Source of the DNA: Thermoleophilia bacterium
Lineage (GTDB): Bacteria > Actinomycetota > Thermoleophilia > Gaiellales > Gaiellaceae
Assembly: GCA_020845695.1 (NCBI GenBank)
Contig: JADLFG010000079.1
Location: 62,001-126,000 of the forward strand
Direction: 5' to 3'
DNA length: 64,000 nt
The notes under the pieces were generated by a model. It did not search any database. It worked only from the letters and a program-made list of their open reading frames with translations, and was not told where the DNA came from. Below, piece after piece: positions 24,285 to 35,044 of the stretch. The translations under genes were made by a program, and so were the position numbers. The stretch's first letter is position 1. Each line of letters starts with the position of its first letter.

Positions 24285-25601
24285 GGTCTTCCCGGGCCTG
24301 TTCGGGGTCGGCTGCCGGCAGCCGCTTCTCGAGCACGTGCTTGACGAGGCCCGTGGCGTACGCGAGCAACTCGGCCCGCCGATCCCGCGCCCTGTTCACC
24401 GGGTGGTCGTCGGCACGCCCCACCGGTCGGTCGCCGTGGCGGACGGCCTTGGCCGCCTCCCGGAGGAGATCGTAGGGCTCTCGGTCGGCTTCCAGGTCGG
24501 CTGCCATCGCACTCCAGGCAGCGGCGACGTCCTCGACCGTGCAGTCCGGGCCGTAGAGCCGCCGAAGGCACTCGAGGGACCGGAAGGCGCTCAGAAACGC
24601 TTCGTCCGAGGGGTCCAGCGCCGACCGCCAGACTTCCGTCGCCGCAGGCTGGAGGTGCGCGACGCCACGTAGTCGTCCGGCAACTTCGATCGACCACCTC
24701 ATCGGCGCGTTCGCCTCGTGCTCCTCAGCGACGGCAGGGACCACCCGGAAGCGTTCGTCGATGAAGCCCAGAACCGCTTCCTTGACGTCGACGTCGAGCG
24801 CCTCCACCCATCCCGACAGCCGGACGCTCAGGGCGGTGCCGGTCTTGAGGAAGTAGAGGGCCGCGATCGTCTCGAGCCAGTCCCGCGTCGTATCGCGGAC
24901 ACCGTCGAACTCCCGAGCGAGCCGCGCTCCCCACCAGAGCCCGGCGCCATGCCCCAGCAGCTCGAGAACAGAGCCATCGGGCAGGAAGACGTTCTGGACA
25001 TTGAAGTTGGCGAGCTCCGCCGGCTCGAGCGACCCGAGGAAGAAGAACGCCGAGCGGTCGCCGTCGGAGTGCCGGCGGGGCAATCTCCGCCCTCAGCATC
25101 CTCGCGAGCGGCGCCCGTCTGGATCGCTCCGCGGATCGTCGCGAGGCTCGACCAGAACGCCGTGAGGGCGCGAAGCCACGCGAGCCGCCAGTCGCTTGCG
25201 GGGAAGTCGACGCCAAGAGCCCGGAGGGCGTCGCGGAGCCGCTCGTTGCGCGTGTGGATCGGGAACTGATTCCGAGCTGCGGGGATCTCCCGAAGCCTCC
25301 GGACCGCGGCCACCGCCTCGGGGTGGTCACGCTCCATGAGCGGGCGGTCGTGAAACTGCTCGACGAGCCGGCGACCCAGCGTCCGCAGCGAGCGCGGCGA
25401 CTCCGCGAGCTCCGCGACGAGCACGCCGTAGCCGCGGGCCGGCGAGCGGTCCGAGTTGAGCCGCAGCGCGTCGCCCGGAAGGCCGAGAGCCGCCGGATCG
25501 AACGGCAGCTCGCGCGCGTCGTAGCCGAGCAGCCGCAGCAGACCGACGGCCCCGGCGGGCGAGGTCACGCTGCGGAGATTCATCGGCGAGAGCGGCGGCA
25601 T
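24274..25601 (-). pseudogene. unknown protein (about 440 aa) broken by one frameshift near 25080
   Basis: Two reading frames must be joined. The frame from ATG 25601 gives plausible protein to about residue 173 (MNLRSVTSPAGAVGLLRLLGYD... to ...AIQTGAARED) and then turns into Ser/Arg-rich shadow sequence until 24828. From TTG 25083 the -1 frame gives 269 plausible residues to 24274 (SAFFFLGSLEPAELANFNVQ... ). One C lost from a C run (plus-strand GGGG at 25077-25080) would explain it. The C-terminal half is helical with LREAAKAVRHGD, a pattern slightly like HEPN-type Arg/His motifs; that is inference. ATG 25601 follows GGGGAG and sits 2 nt behind the HEPN stop. May be an assembly error, a true pseudogene or programmed shifting. 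Confidence 0.6.
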
Positions 25602-25603
25602 GG

Positions 25604-26260
25604 TCAGCTCCCCGCCTCCCTGCTCGACGCTCGCGAGGCCGCGGATGCCTCCTCGCGAGTCGCATACAAGAGCCCCGTCTCATCGGCGCGCCAGAGGACC
25701 GGCGGCGGCTCGAGCTCGCCGGCCGCATCGATGAGCGAGGCTAGCTTCGCGGTCGCGCTATCGAGCGCGCCGAGCCCTTTCTCGAGCTGACCGAGCGCCC
25801 GCTGAAGCAGCGTCTCGGACGTGAGCCCGGTGTTCGGGAGACCTTCGGGGAGCAGAGCGATCGCCTGGTAGCCGTAGACCCCGCCGTTGCGCCCGTGCCC
25901 GATCTCGACCCACGCTACCGACGCAGCCTTGACGATGGGCGCGAGGCTGTGGCTGAGCTGATGGCGAAGGAGGAGGCAGCTTTTCAGAGTTGCGTCGGCG
26001 CCCAGGACCTCACGGGCCTCCGGGTGGGTGATGTCCTGGAGCCGCGCCTTCGTCGCCCTCTCGTCGACGCGGACGAACAGCACCCGTCTCGTTGGCCTCG
26101 TGATTCTCAAGCACGGGACGCCGAATGCAAGAGCGATGATGGCGTGCAGCTTCTCCCGCGCGGCAGCCAGTCGCCAGAGGGCGTTCTCCGTGGGGACGAG
26201 GGCGTCGTCGGGCGCGGCCGTGGCTCTCGCCTCGGTGGGTTTGTCGCTGATGAGCCGCAT
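25604..26260 (-). CDS. HEPN-like protein with R-X4-H motif (predicted RNase)
   Basis: 218 residues, mostly helical. Arg99-His-Gln-Leu-Ser-His104 fits the R-X4-6-H catalytic signature of HEPN ribonucleases, preceded by a long helix pair (ALWRLAAAREKLHAIIALAFG) and followed by a helix, as expected of a HEPN bundle of the Cthe_2314/AbiV kind. The C-terminal half (TLLQRALGQLEKGLGALDSATAKLASLID) looks coiled-coil. ATG 26260 is preceded by AAGGAG 12 nt upstream, inside the end of the small gene. It heads three tightly packed genes ending in a NYN nuclease. Family assignment rests on the motif and secondary structure only. Confidence 0.55.
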   Translation of the reverse strand: MRLISDKPTEARATAAPDDALVPTENALWRLAAAREKLHAIIALAFGVPCLRITRPTRRVLFVRVDERATKARLQDITHPEAREVLGADATLKSCLLLRHQLSHSLAPIVKAASVAWVEIGHGRNGGVYGYQAIALLPEGLPNTGLTSETLLQRALGQLEKGLGALDSATAKLASLIDAAGELEPPPVLWRADETGLLYATREEASAASRASSREAGS

Positions 26261-26266
26261 GTCGCG

Positions 26267-26419
26267 CTAGAGCTCCTTCGCCCAGCTCACGATCCAGGAG
26301 CGACCGAGGTCGGGCCAGGCGGTCCTGAGGCCGCCGCTTCGGGCAGGCTTCGCCGGGTCCCCGTTCAGCCCGCCCAGGGCCTCGATGAGCTGGTCGATCC
26401 CCGTGCGATCGCCCGTCAC
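26267..26419 (-). CDS. 50-residue protein, first gene of the HEPN/NYN operon
   Basis: GTG at 26419, 6 nt after TACCGT (26431-26426) and without a ribosome-binding site, so leaderless. Sequence reads TGDRTGIDQLIEALGGLNGD, a basic Ser/Gly middle, and a tryptophan-rich end (TAWPDLGRSWIVSWAKEL). It ends 6 nt before the HEPN ATG, with the HEPN ribosome-binding site inside its last codons. No family recognised. Size and position are those of an antitoxin or a leader peptide, but nothing in the sequence proves either. Confidence 0.45.
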   Translation of the reverse strand: MTGDRTGIDQLIEALGGLNGDPAKPARSGGLRTAWPDLGRSWIVSWAKEL

Positions 26420-26425
26420 GCCGCG

Positions 26426-26431
26426 ACGGTA
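26426..26431 (-). promoter_or_regulatory. -10 box of the HEPN/NYN operon
   Basis: TACCGT on the minus strand, 6 nt before GTG 26419. The same hexamer and spacing occur before the C45 hydrolase at 37132. Confidence 0.4.
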
Positions 26432-26476
26432 CGTGATGCGTCCGACGACGGCATCGCGGGGAGCGTATGGAGCCTC

Positions 26477-27418
26477 CTACGCCGGGTCGCGGCGCAGCGG
26501 CTGGCACATGCAGTGGACGCCGCCGCCGGCCTGGAGGTACATGCTCATGTCCGGGTCGTAGACGGTGAAGCCGAGCGCGCGCAGGCGCGCGTTCAGGTCG
26601 GCCGACTGGGCGACCGAGAGCACCCGGTCGCCCCCGAGCGCGACGACGTTGCAGCCGAGGCCCATCGTGTCGCGGAAGCTGACCGGCACGATCTCGATCT
26701 TCTTCGCCCTCAGCCAGTCGACGATCTCCGGGTCGGTCGTGTCGAGGCAGACCGCGGCGAGCTTCTCGGCCAGCATGCAGACCATCAGGTCGATGTGGAC
26801 GTAGAACTCGTCGATCGGCGCGTACTTGACCTCGAAGCCCTCCCGCTCCATCCAGCCGCCGACCTGGCGCGCCGCCACCTCCTCGCAGCGAAGACCCGTG
26901 TAGCCGACGAGCACGCAGCCCGGCTCGATCAGGTTGAAGTCGCCGCCCTCGAAGCTGCCGGCGCTGACGAGGTCGTAGACCGGGATCCCGCGCGAGAGGT
27001 AGAAGCGAAGCGTCGTCGCGTACTCGCCGCGGCGGCGCGGGCTCGCAAGCTGGCAGACGACGGCGCCGAACGGGGTCATGAAGCTCGAGTCGCGCGCGTA
27101 GACGCCGTAGGCGAGCTCGTCCGCCGCCTCCAGCAGGTGCACGGTGACGCCGGCCTGACGGTAGGCGTCGACCAGCTCCGCGTGCTGGCGCAGCGCGAGC
27201 TCGCGGTCGAAGCGATAGCCGCGGCGCAGCGACTCCCGCACGAGCGCCGAGTACTGGGCGTTCTCCTCGCCGAGCCAGCGAAACGCCTCCGGCGAGCCGA
27301 GCAGCACGTCGCGCAGGACACCGTACTCGGAGTCGATCCCCCACTCCTCGAGGACGGCCGTCCCGCCCTCCTCGCGCCGCGTCCGCAGAGCCCCCTCCGT
27401 GATCGCCGTGCCGCTCAC
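26477..27418 (-). CDS. arginine deiminase / dimethylargininase-like hydrolase
   Basis: 313 residues of the guanidino-group-modifying superfamily. Motifs in order: YARDSSFMTPFGAV, GSFEGGDFNLIEPG, YVHIDLMVCML, and AGGGVHCMCQPLRRDPA with catalytic Cys303. GTG 27418 is preceded by AAAGGAGC, a good ribosome-binding site. It is a distant paralogue of 5067-6056 and closer to the agmatine/citrulline-forming group by its EGGDF motif. Divergent from the HDAC-like gene with 53 bp between starts, and next to polyamine transport, which suggests arginine-, agmatine- or methylarginine-derived substrates. Confidence 0.82.
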   Translation of the reverse strand: MSGTAITEGALRTRREEGGTAVLEEWGIDSEYGVLRDVLLGSPEAFRWLGEENAQYSALVRESLRRGYRFDRELALRQHAELVDAYRQAGVTVHLLEAADELAYGVYARDSSFMTPFGAVVCQLASPRRRGEYATTLRFYLSRGIPVYDLVSAGSFEGGDFNLIEPGCVLVGYTGLRCEEVAARQVGGWMEREGFEVKYAPIDEFYVHIDLMVCMLAEKLAAVCLDTTDPEIVDWLRAKKIEIVPVSFRDTMGLGCNVVALGGDRVLSVAQSADLNARLRALGFTVYDPDMSMYLQAGGGVHCMCQPLRRDPA

Positions 27419-27458
27419 GACCGCTCCTTTCCCCGCCGTCGCCGACCCGCCCTAGACG

Positions 27459-27464
27459 TAGATT
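27459..27464 (+). promoter_or_regulatory. -10 box of the HDAC-like gene
   Basis: TAGATT, 7 nt before ATG 27472; leaderless arrangement. Confidence 0.45.
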
Positions 27465-27471
27465 GTGCCGC

Positions 27472-28572
<1,101 letters not shown>

Positions 28573-29219
28573 CCCCGCGCGGGCGCCGCTTACCCCGAGA
28601 TCCGCCGCGAGGCTGTCGAGGAAGAGCTCGCGCGCGCGGCCGAGCGTCGCGCCCGGCGCCTCGAGCAGCACTTGGAGCACGAGCCCGTCGAACAGGGCAA
28701 CCGCGCGGTCGGCCAGCACGTCGACCGGCAGCGCGGGGCGAAACTCGCCCGAGTCGATCCCCTCCTGGAACGCCCGCGCGAACGGCCGGCGCCACAGGTC
28801 GTACGCCCGCCCCAGCGCCCGGCGCAGGCGCGCGTCGCGCGCGTAGGCGGCCCAGAACTGGAGCCAGCGCGTCCAGCGCTCCCTGAACGTGCGGGGCTCG
28901 AGGACGATGTCGACCAGCGCGACCAGGCGCCCCCAGGCGTCCCCGGAGCCGTCTGCCGGCGCCGCCCAGCGCTCGAGCGCGCGCTCCAGCTCGTGAGCAA
29001 ACGCCTCGGAGAGCAGCCGCTCGCGGGTGCCGAAGTAATGCTGGATCGAGCCGACCGAGACGCCGGCCTCCTCCGCCACGTCGGCGAGCCGAAGACCGGT
29101 GACGCCACGGCGCGCGATCACCCGCGCGGCCGCGTCGAGGATCTGCGGGCGCCGGACCCGGCCCATGGCCGGACGGGGGCTCATCATTCGCCTACTTGCA
29201 TTTCCCGGCGGTGGCGCTC

Positions 29220-29250
29220 ACAATACGCGCCTGTTTCCCGTCAATACGAT
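29220..29250. promoter_or_regulatory. divergent promoters and candidate TetR operator
   Basis: Plus strand TACGAT (29245-29250) is 8 nt before ATG 29259 of the ATPase gene. Minus strand TATTGT (29225-29220) would serve the TetR gene. CAATACG occurs at 29221-29227 and again at 29242-29248, 21 bp apart (two helical turns), each covering one of the -10 boxes; a binding site for the adjacent TetR is a reasonable inference. Confidence 0.4.
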
Positions 29251-29258
29251 AGAGCGAT

Positions 29259-30434
<1,176 letters not shown>

Positions 30435-30462
30435 CCGCCCGCCACGAGAGGAGGGCTACGGG

Positions 30463-31737
30463 ATGGAAGAAGGTAGGCTCAACCGGCGCGGCTTCCTCGC
30501 CCTGACGGGCGCGGCGAGCCTGGGGGCACTGTTCGCCGCCTGCGGCGGCAACGGCGAGGCGGGCGCTCCCGCGACCACCGAGGCGCCGCCCGAGACGGAG
30601 GCGCCGCCGGCCACGACCGAGGAGGCCCCCCCGGCCACGACCGAGGAGGCCCCCCCGGCCACGACCGAGGAGGCGCCCGCGGGGCCGACGTTCGATCCCG
30701 AGTCCGAGCCCGACGGCCCGATCGAGGTCTTCGAGTGGGTGGGCTACGACAACGCCGAGGACACCGCGGCATTCATGTGGAAGACCTACGACGAGGGCCC
30801 GTACGGGCAGAAGAGCCCGCTCAAGTTCACGTTCCTCGAGAACGACCAGCAGGCGCTCGCGAAGGTGGCCTCGGGCTACAGCCCGGCGCTGATCCACCCG
30901 TGCATCGCCTACTGGCGCGACTTCCACGCCGCCGGCCTCGTGCAGCCGTTCGACACCGCGCTCCTCCCCGACTACGAGGGCATTCCCGAGGCGATCCGCG
31001 CCGGCGGCGTCGGCGACGACGGGCTCGTCTACCACGTCCCCTTCGACATCGGCTTCTCGACCCTCACCTACCGCGCCGACAAGATCCAGATCAGCCCGGA
31101 AGAGGAGTCCTGGAGCATCCTCCTCAACCCGGAGTACGAGGGCAAGATCGGCATCTTCTCGGACGACATCGCGATCATCAAGATCGGCGCCCTGATCAAT
31201 GCCGGCGAGCCGATCAACCCGAACCAGCTCACGACGGAGCAGATCCAGGCGGCGAAGGAGACCATGATCAAGGCGAAGCCCCAGATCCGCACGTTCTGGG
31301 GGGCCCAGGCGGACACGGTCAACGACTTCGTCAACGGCAACCTCTGGGCGACCTACACGTGGCCCGACGGCTACTGGAGCATCAAGAACCACGAGAAGAT
31401 GAAGGACGTCGAGGTTCGCTACATGTGGCCGAAGGAGGGCCGGCTGGCGTGGGTCTGCGGGCTCGTCCTGCACGCGCAGACCGAGCAGCCCGGCCGCGCG
31501 ACGATGGCCGTCGCAGCCACCAACACGCCGGCCGCCTCCGCGGCCCTGACCGACGTCTACCAGTACGGAGGAGCGCAGCAGGCGGGCGTCCAGGAGCTGG
31601 TCCAGAACAAGGAGTTGATCGCGGCGTTCAGCCTCGACGACCCGACGGCGTTCGCGCCGCCGCGGGCCTGGTTCGAGGAGTACCTGCCCAACCGCAAGGA
31701 GTACGTCGACGCGGCCGCCGAGGTCAAGGCGGCGTAG
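30463..31737 (+). CDS. polyamine-type ABC transporter substrate-binding lipoprotein (PotD/PotF-like)
   Basis: 424 residues. Twin-arginine signal (NRRGFLALTG) and lipobox LFAAC with Cys27, so exported by Tat and lipid-anchored. Residues about 37-72 are a low-complexity linker made of EAPPATTE repeats. The binding domain then shows VFEWVGYDN and EVRYMWPKEGRLAWV as in spermidine/putrescine-binding proteins. Preceded by a GAGAGGAGG ribosome-binding site. Ligand inferred from family only. Confidence 0.88.
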   Translation: MEEGRLNRRGFLALTGAASLGALFAACGGNGEAGAPATTEAPPETEAPPATTEEAPPATTEEAPPATTEEAPAGPTFDPESEPDGPIEVFEWVGYDNAEDTAAFMWKTYDEGPYGQKSPLKFTFLENDQQALAKVASGYSPALIHPCIAYWRDFHAAGLVQPFDTALLPDYEGIPEAIRAGGVGDDGLVYHVPFDIGFSTLTYRADKIQISPEEESWSILLNPEYEGKIGIFSDDIAIIKIGALINAGEPINPNQLTTEQIQAAKETMIKAKPQIRTFWGAQADTVNDFVNGNLWATYTWPDGYWSIKNHEKMKDVEVRYMWPKEGRLAWVCGLVLHAQTEQPGRATMAVAATNTPAASAALTDVYQYGGAQQAGVQELVQNKELIAAFSLDDPTAFAPPRAWFEEYLPNRKEYVDAAAEVKAA

Positions 31738-31797
31738 GGCGACCGCGCGGGGCCGCCCCGGCGGGGGTGGCCCCGCCCGTTCTGCCGGCGGGCACGA

Positions 31798-32982
31798 GTG
31801 GCAGCCAGGGCGACCACCGCGACACCCCTGATCGAGGCCCCGCGCCGGCGGGTGTGGGGTCGCCATGCCCGCGAGCAGGTGGCGGCCTATGCCCTCTCCG
31901 CGCCGGCCGTCGGCGTTCTGCTCGTCTTCTTTCTGCTCCCGATCTACTTCATCGTCCGCTACAGCATCGGCGTCGACCGGTTCGCGCTGACGGAGGCGGC
32001 GGCGGAGCTGACGGGAGAGCTGGCCGGCTTCTCGCTCGAGCTCTGGCGCGACTTCCTCGGCGAGGGCGCCGAGCTCGCGCTGCTCGGCAAGAGCTCCCTG
32101 GCGCTGCACCTGCCGATGTACGTGGTCGGCATCGTCTTCGTCGCGCTCGTCCTCGGGGCCGTCTTCGGCAAGCGGGTCTCGACCCGCTTCGGGGGCTACG
32201 TCGTCGGTGGCTCGTTCTTTCTCCTGCTCGCCCCGTTCCTGACCATCCCCGCCGGCAACAACCTCTTGCGGCTCGCGGAGCTCGAGTCGAACGGCGACTT
32301 CCTGCGGCTCTTCTTCCGCTCCGTGACGATGGCGACCACGTCCTCCGTCTGGGCGGTCGCGATGGCGTTCCCGATCGCGTACTTCCTCGCCTTCGGGATC
32401 AGGAAGTCGAAGTACACCTGGCTGCTCGTCGTGATCGCGCCGTTCCTGACGAGCTACCTCCTGCGCGTGTTCGCGTGGAAGCTGATCCTCGGCGACCAGG
32501 GGCTCGTCAACAGCGCGCTCTTCGAGCTCGGTCTCCGCGATCCCGACAACCCGCTCTCGTTCCTCATCTACAGCCAGTTCACGGTCATCCTGGTGCTGCT
32601 CTACGCGTGGGTGCCGTTCCTGATCCTGCCGATCTTCATCGCGCTCGAGAACATGGACCGCCGCCTGCTCGAGGCGGGCACCGATCTCGGTGCCAGCCGC
32701 CTGCAGACGTTTCGCCAGGTGACCCTCCCGATCGCGGCGCCGGGCGTCGTGGCCGCGTTCCTGTTCGTCTTCATCCCGTCGATGGGCGAGTACATCACGC
32801 CCTCGCTCGTCGGCGGCAACACCGGCTACATGTTCGGCCAGGCGATCTGGGTGCAGTTCGTGGGCGGCACCCTCAACTGGCAGACCGGCTCGGTGCTCTC
32901 GATCTTCCTGCTCGGCGTCGTCCTCTTCCTCACGTTCACGACCTCGCGGTTCCTGCGCCAGGGCGGGGGAGCGACCGCGTGA
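31798..32982 (+). CDS. potB: polyamine-type ABC transporter permease (PotB-like)
   Basis: 394 residues from GTG 31798. About six membrane segments, with the cytoplasmic EAA loop EAGTDLGASRLQTFRQVTLPIAAPG that contacts the ATPase. Residues about 60-140 form an additional region between the first two membrane segments (LTEAAAELTGELAGFSLELW), longer than in typical PotB. Overlaps the next permease start as GTGA. Confidence 0.88.
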   Translation: MAARATTATPLIEAPRRRVWGRHAREQVAAYALSAPAVGVLLVFFLLPIYFIVRYSIGVDRFALTEAAAELTGELAGFSLELWRDFLGEGAELALLGKSSLALHLPMYVVGIVFVALVLGAVFGKRVSTRFGGYVVGGSFFLLLAPFLTIPAGNNLLRLAELESNGDFLRLFFRSVTMATTSSVWAVAMAFPIAYFLAFGIRKSKYTWLLVVIAPFLTSYLLRVFAWKLILGDQGLVNSALFELGLRDPDNPLSFLIYSQFTVILVLLYAWVPFLILPIFIALENMDRRLLEAGTDLGASRLQTFRQVTLPIAAPGVVAAFLFVFIPSMGEYITPSLVGGNTGYMFGQAIWVQFVGGTLNWQTGSVLSIFLLGVVLFLTFTTSRFLRQGGGATA

Positions 32983-33827
32983 GCGGGCGGCGCCGCGCCA
33001 GCACCGATGTGGCGCTGTCGCCGGGCGGCCGGCGGCTGCTTTGGCTCTTCTTCGTCGGCTTCCTCGTCTTCCTCTACCTGCCGACCGTGATGCTCGGCAT
33101 CTTCTCGTTCAACAGCTCGACCGTGATCGCGTTCCCGCTCGAGGGCTTCACCACCGACTGGTACGCGCGGGCGTGGGGCAACGAGGAGCTGAAGCGGGCG
33201 CTCGTGGCGTCGATCTGGGTCGGGCTGGCCGTGTCCTTCATCGCGACCCTGCTCGGCACGCTCGTCTCCTACGCGCTCGCCCGCCGCTCGTTTCGGGGCA
33301 AGTCGGTCGTGTCGGCGCTCGTGCTCGTGCCGCTCGTCGTGCCGACCGTCGTGCTCGGCGTCGCCCTGCTCGTCCTCTTTCGCCCGAACGGCCCCGTGAT
33401 CCCGATCCCGCTCGGCCTCTGGGCGGTCCTGATCGGGCACGTCGTGATCGCGCTCCCGTTCGCGGTACTCCTGCTGCTGCCCCGGATCGCCTCGATCGAC
33501 CGGCGGCTCGAAGAGGCAGCGCAGGACCTCGGCGCCTCGTGGCTCCAGGGCTTCCGCCGGGTGATCCTGCCGTTGATCACGCCGGCGCTGCTCTCCGCCT
33601 TCATCGTCTCGTTCGTGGTCTCGATCGACGAGGTCGTGATCGCGAGCTTCCTCGTCTCCGACCAGGTCACGCTGCCGGTCTACGTCTACGGCGGCCTCCG
33701 TCTCAACGTCACGATCCCGCTCTTGATGCCGATCGCGACCGTGATGATCACGGCCAGCTCGATCCTCGTCCTCGGCGCCGAGCTGATCCGCCGCTACGGC
33801 GAGCGGCGCCTGGGGGTGCGCACGTGA
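32979..33827 (+). CDS. potC: polyamine-type ABC transporter permease (PotC-like)
   Basis: 282 residues, six predicted membrane segments; the N-terminal WLFFVGFLVFLYLPTVMLGIFSFN and EAA loop EEAAQDLGASWLQGFRRVILPLI are PotC-like. GTG 32979 overlaps the PotB stop; its own stop overlaps the next small gene as GTGA. Confidence 0.9.
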   Translation: MSGRRRASTDVALSPGGRRLLWLFFVGFLVFLYLPTVMLGIFSFNSSTVIAFPLEGFTTDWYARAWGNEELKRALVASIWVGLAVSFIATLLGTLVSYALARRSFRGKSVVSALVLVPLVVPTVVLGVALLVLFRPNGPVIPIPLGLWAVLIGHVVIALPFAVLLLLPRIASIDRRLEEAAQDLGASWLQGFRRVILPLITPALLSAFIVSFVVSIDEVVIASFLVSDQVTLPVYVYGGLRLNVTIPLLMPIATVMITASSILVLGAELIRRYGERRLGVRT

Positions 33828-34072
33828 GACGCCTCGCGGCGATCGGGCTCACCGCGCTCGCGGCGGCAGGCTGCGGCGGCGCGGGCGCCGGCGAGCGGGG
33901 CTCGCCGCCCCCGGTGCCGGCGGCGGCGAGCGAGCCGACCCCCGCGCAGCTGGAGTTCCGCGAGCGGCTGCTCGAGCAGCTCGCGAGCGGCGAGTACGGA
34001 GATTGCGAATGCACCGGCGACGAGCGGGCCGCCGACCGCCAGGCCGCCGCCACGGACGCGAACGAGCCGTAG
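33824..34072 (+). CDS. small predicted lipoprotein at the end of the potABCD-type operon (82 aa)
   Basis: GTG 33824 overlaps the PotC stop by GTGA, so it is almost certainly translated. Signal peptide RRLAAIGLTALAAAGC with lipobox Cys17, a Pro/Ala linker, then a short acidic helix (PAQLEFRERLLEQLASGEY) and the cysteine pair CEC. About 65 residues would remain after processing. No family recognised; coupling suggests an accessory subunit of the transporter. Confidence 0.65.
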   Translation: MRRLAAIGLTALAAAGCGGAGAGERGSPPPVPAAASEPTPAQLEFRERLLEQLASGEYGDCECTGDERAADRQAAATDANEP

Positions 34073-34231
34073 AGCCCGGAATGGGCGTTCCGGATCGGGC
34101 CGTCACCGGTACTGGCCGCGGGCACCTACCGGCTCGACTGCCCGCTGCTCGCGCTTGATACCCCCTGGCCCGGACGGCGAAGCAACCCGTGCAGCTCGTT
34201 CCCCCCGAGTCGATCTGACTCAGCGGGCGTG

Positions 34232-35044
34232 TCACGCGGTTGCCCACGCTCCCGAAGCGACGCCCGCTGCGATCCTGGCGGCGGTAGCGGGAGCGCGCGC
34301 GATCCCCTCGTGCCCGTGCCCGCAGGCGAGCACGAGCCCCCGGACGCCCTCGAGCGGGCCCTCGAGCGGCGCTCCGCCCGCGGCGAGCGGCACGGGTAGC
34401 GTCCGCCGCTCGAGCACCGGCAGACCGGCCAGCTCCGGGCACGCCTGCGCCGCCCGCTCGGGATCGGCGGCGACGAGCCTGCCGGCGGCGTCCTGGGCGA
34501 CCCAGGCCTCCCCGGCGACGACCGGCCGCTCGAGCTCGAAGGGGGCGGGCTCGGTCACGAGCAGGTCGACCGGCTCGGCCCGGACGGGAACGTGGCGGCC
34601 GAGCGCGCGGCAGATCCGCCAGGAGGCGGCGCCAGCGGCGACCACGGTCGTCCCGGCCCGCAGCTCGCCTGCGTCGGCGAGGACGCCGCCAACGGCGCCC
34701 CGGCGGACGATCAGCGAGCTCGCTTCGCAGTGGGTGCGAAGCTCGACCCGGTAGCCGCGCGCCTCCTCGACGAGCGCGGCGGCGGCGGCGCGGGCGTCGA
34801 GCCGGCGCGCGGGCCACCCCTCCGGGAGCGAGCGGTCGAGCAGGAACGAGCCGCCGGAGAAGTGGTGGAGGTCGAGGTACGCGCGCGCGTCCACCCCGGC
34901 GGGAAGCAGCGCCAGCTCGAGGCCGGAGGCGCCGCCGGCTGTCGAACCGCTCTCGACGAGGCAGACGGCCAGCTCGCGGCGCGCGCACGCGACCGCGACG
35001 GAGAGGCCGACGATGCCCCCGCCGACGACGAGGACGTCCTTCAT
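34232..35044 (-). CDS. FAD-dependent oxidoreductase, compact DAO family
   Basis: 270 residues. DVLVVGGGIVGLSVAVACARR and CLVESGSTAGGASG bind FAD; VVAAGAASWRICRALG and GLVLACGHGHEGI are the later DAO motifs. It is about 100 residues shorter than glycine or sarcosine oxidases, missing part of the substrate domain, but the frame is intact. ATG 35044 overlaps the dehydrogenase stop (ATGA). Third gene of a C45 hydrolase - 2-hydroxyacid dehydrogenase - oxidase operon. Confidence 0.8.
   Translation of the reverse strand: MKDVLVVGGGIVGLSVAVACARRELAVCLVESGSTAGGASGLELALLPAGVDARAYLDLHHFSGGSFLLDRSLPEGWPARRLDARAAAAALVEEARGYRVELRTHCEASSLIVRRGAVGGVLADAGELRAGTTVVAAGAASWRICRALGRHVPVRAEPVDLLVTEPAPFELERPVVAGEAWVAQDAAGRLVAADPERAAQACPELAGLPVLERRTLPVPLAAGGAPLEGPLEGVRGLVLACGHGHEGIARAPATAARIAAGVASGAWATA

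Noticed and set aside
30574..30690. Tandem DNA repeats considered as a possible CRISPR or mobile element
   Set aside because: They are codon-periodic, in frame and encode a Thr/Glu/Pro linker; no spacers and no terminal inverted repeats.
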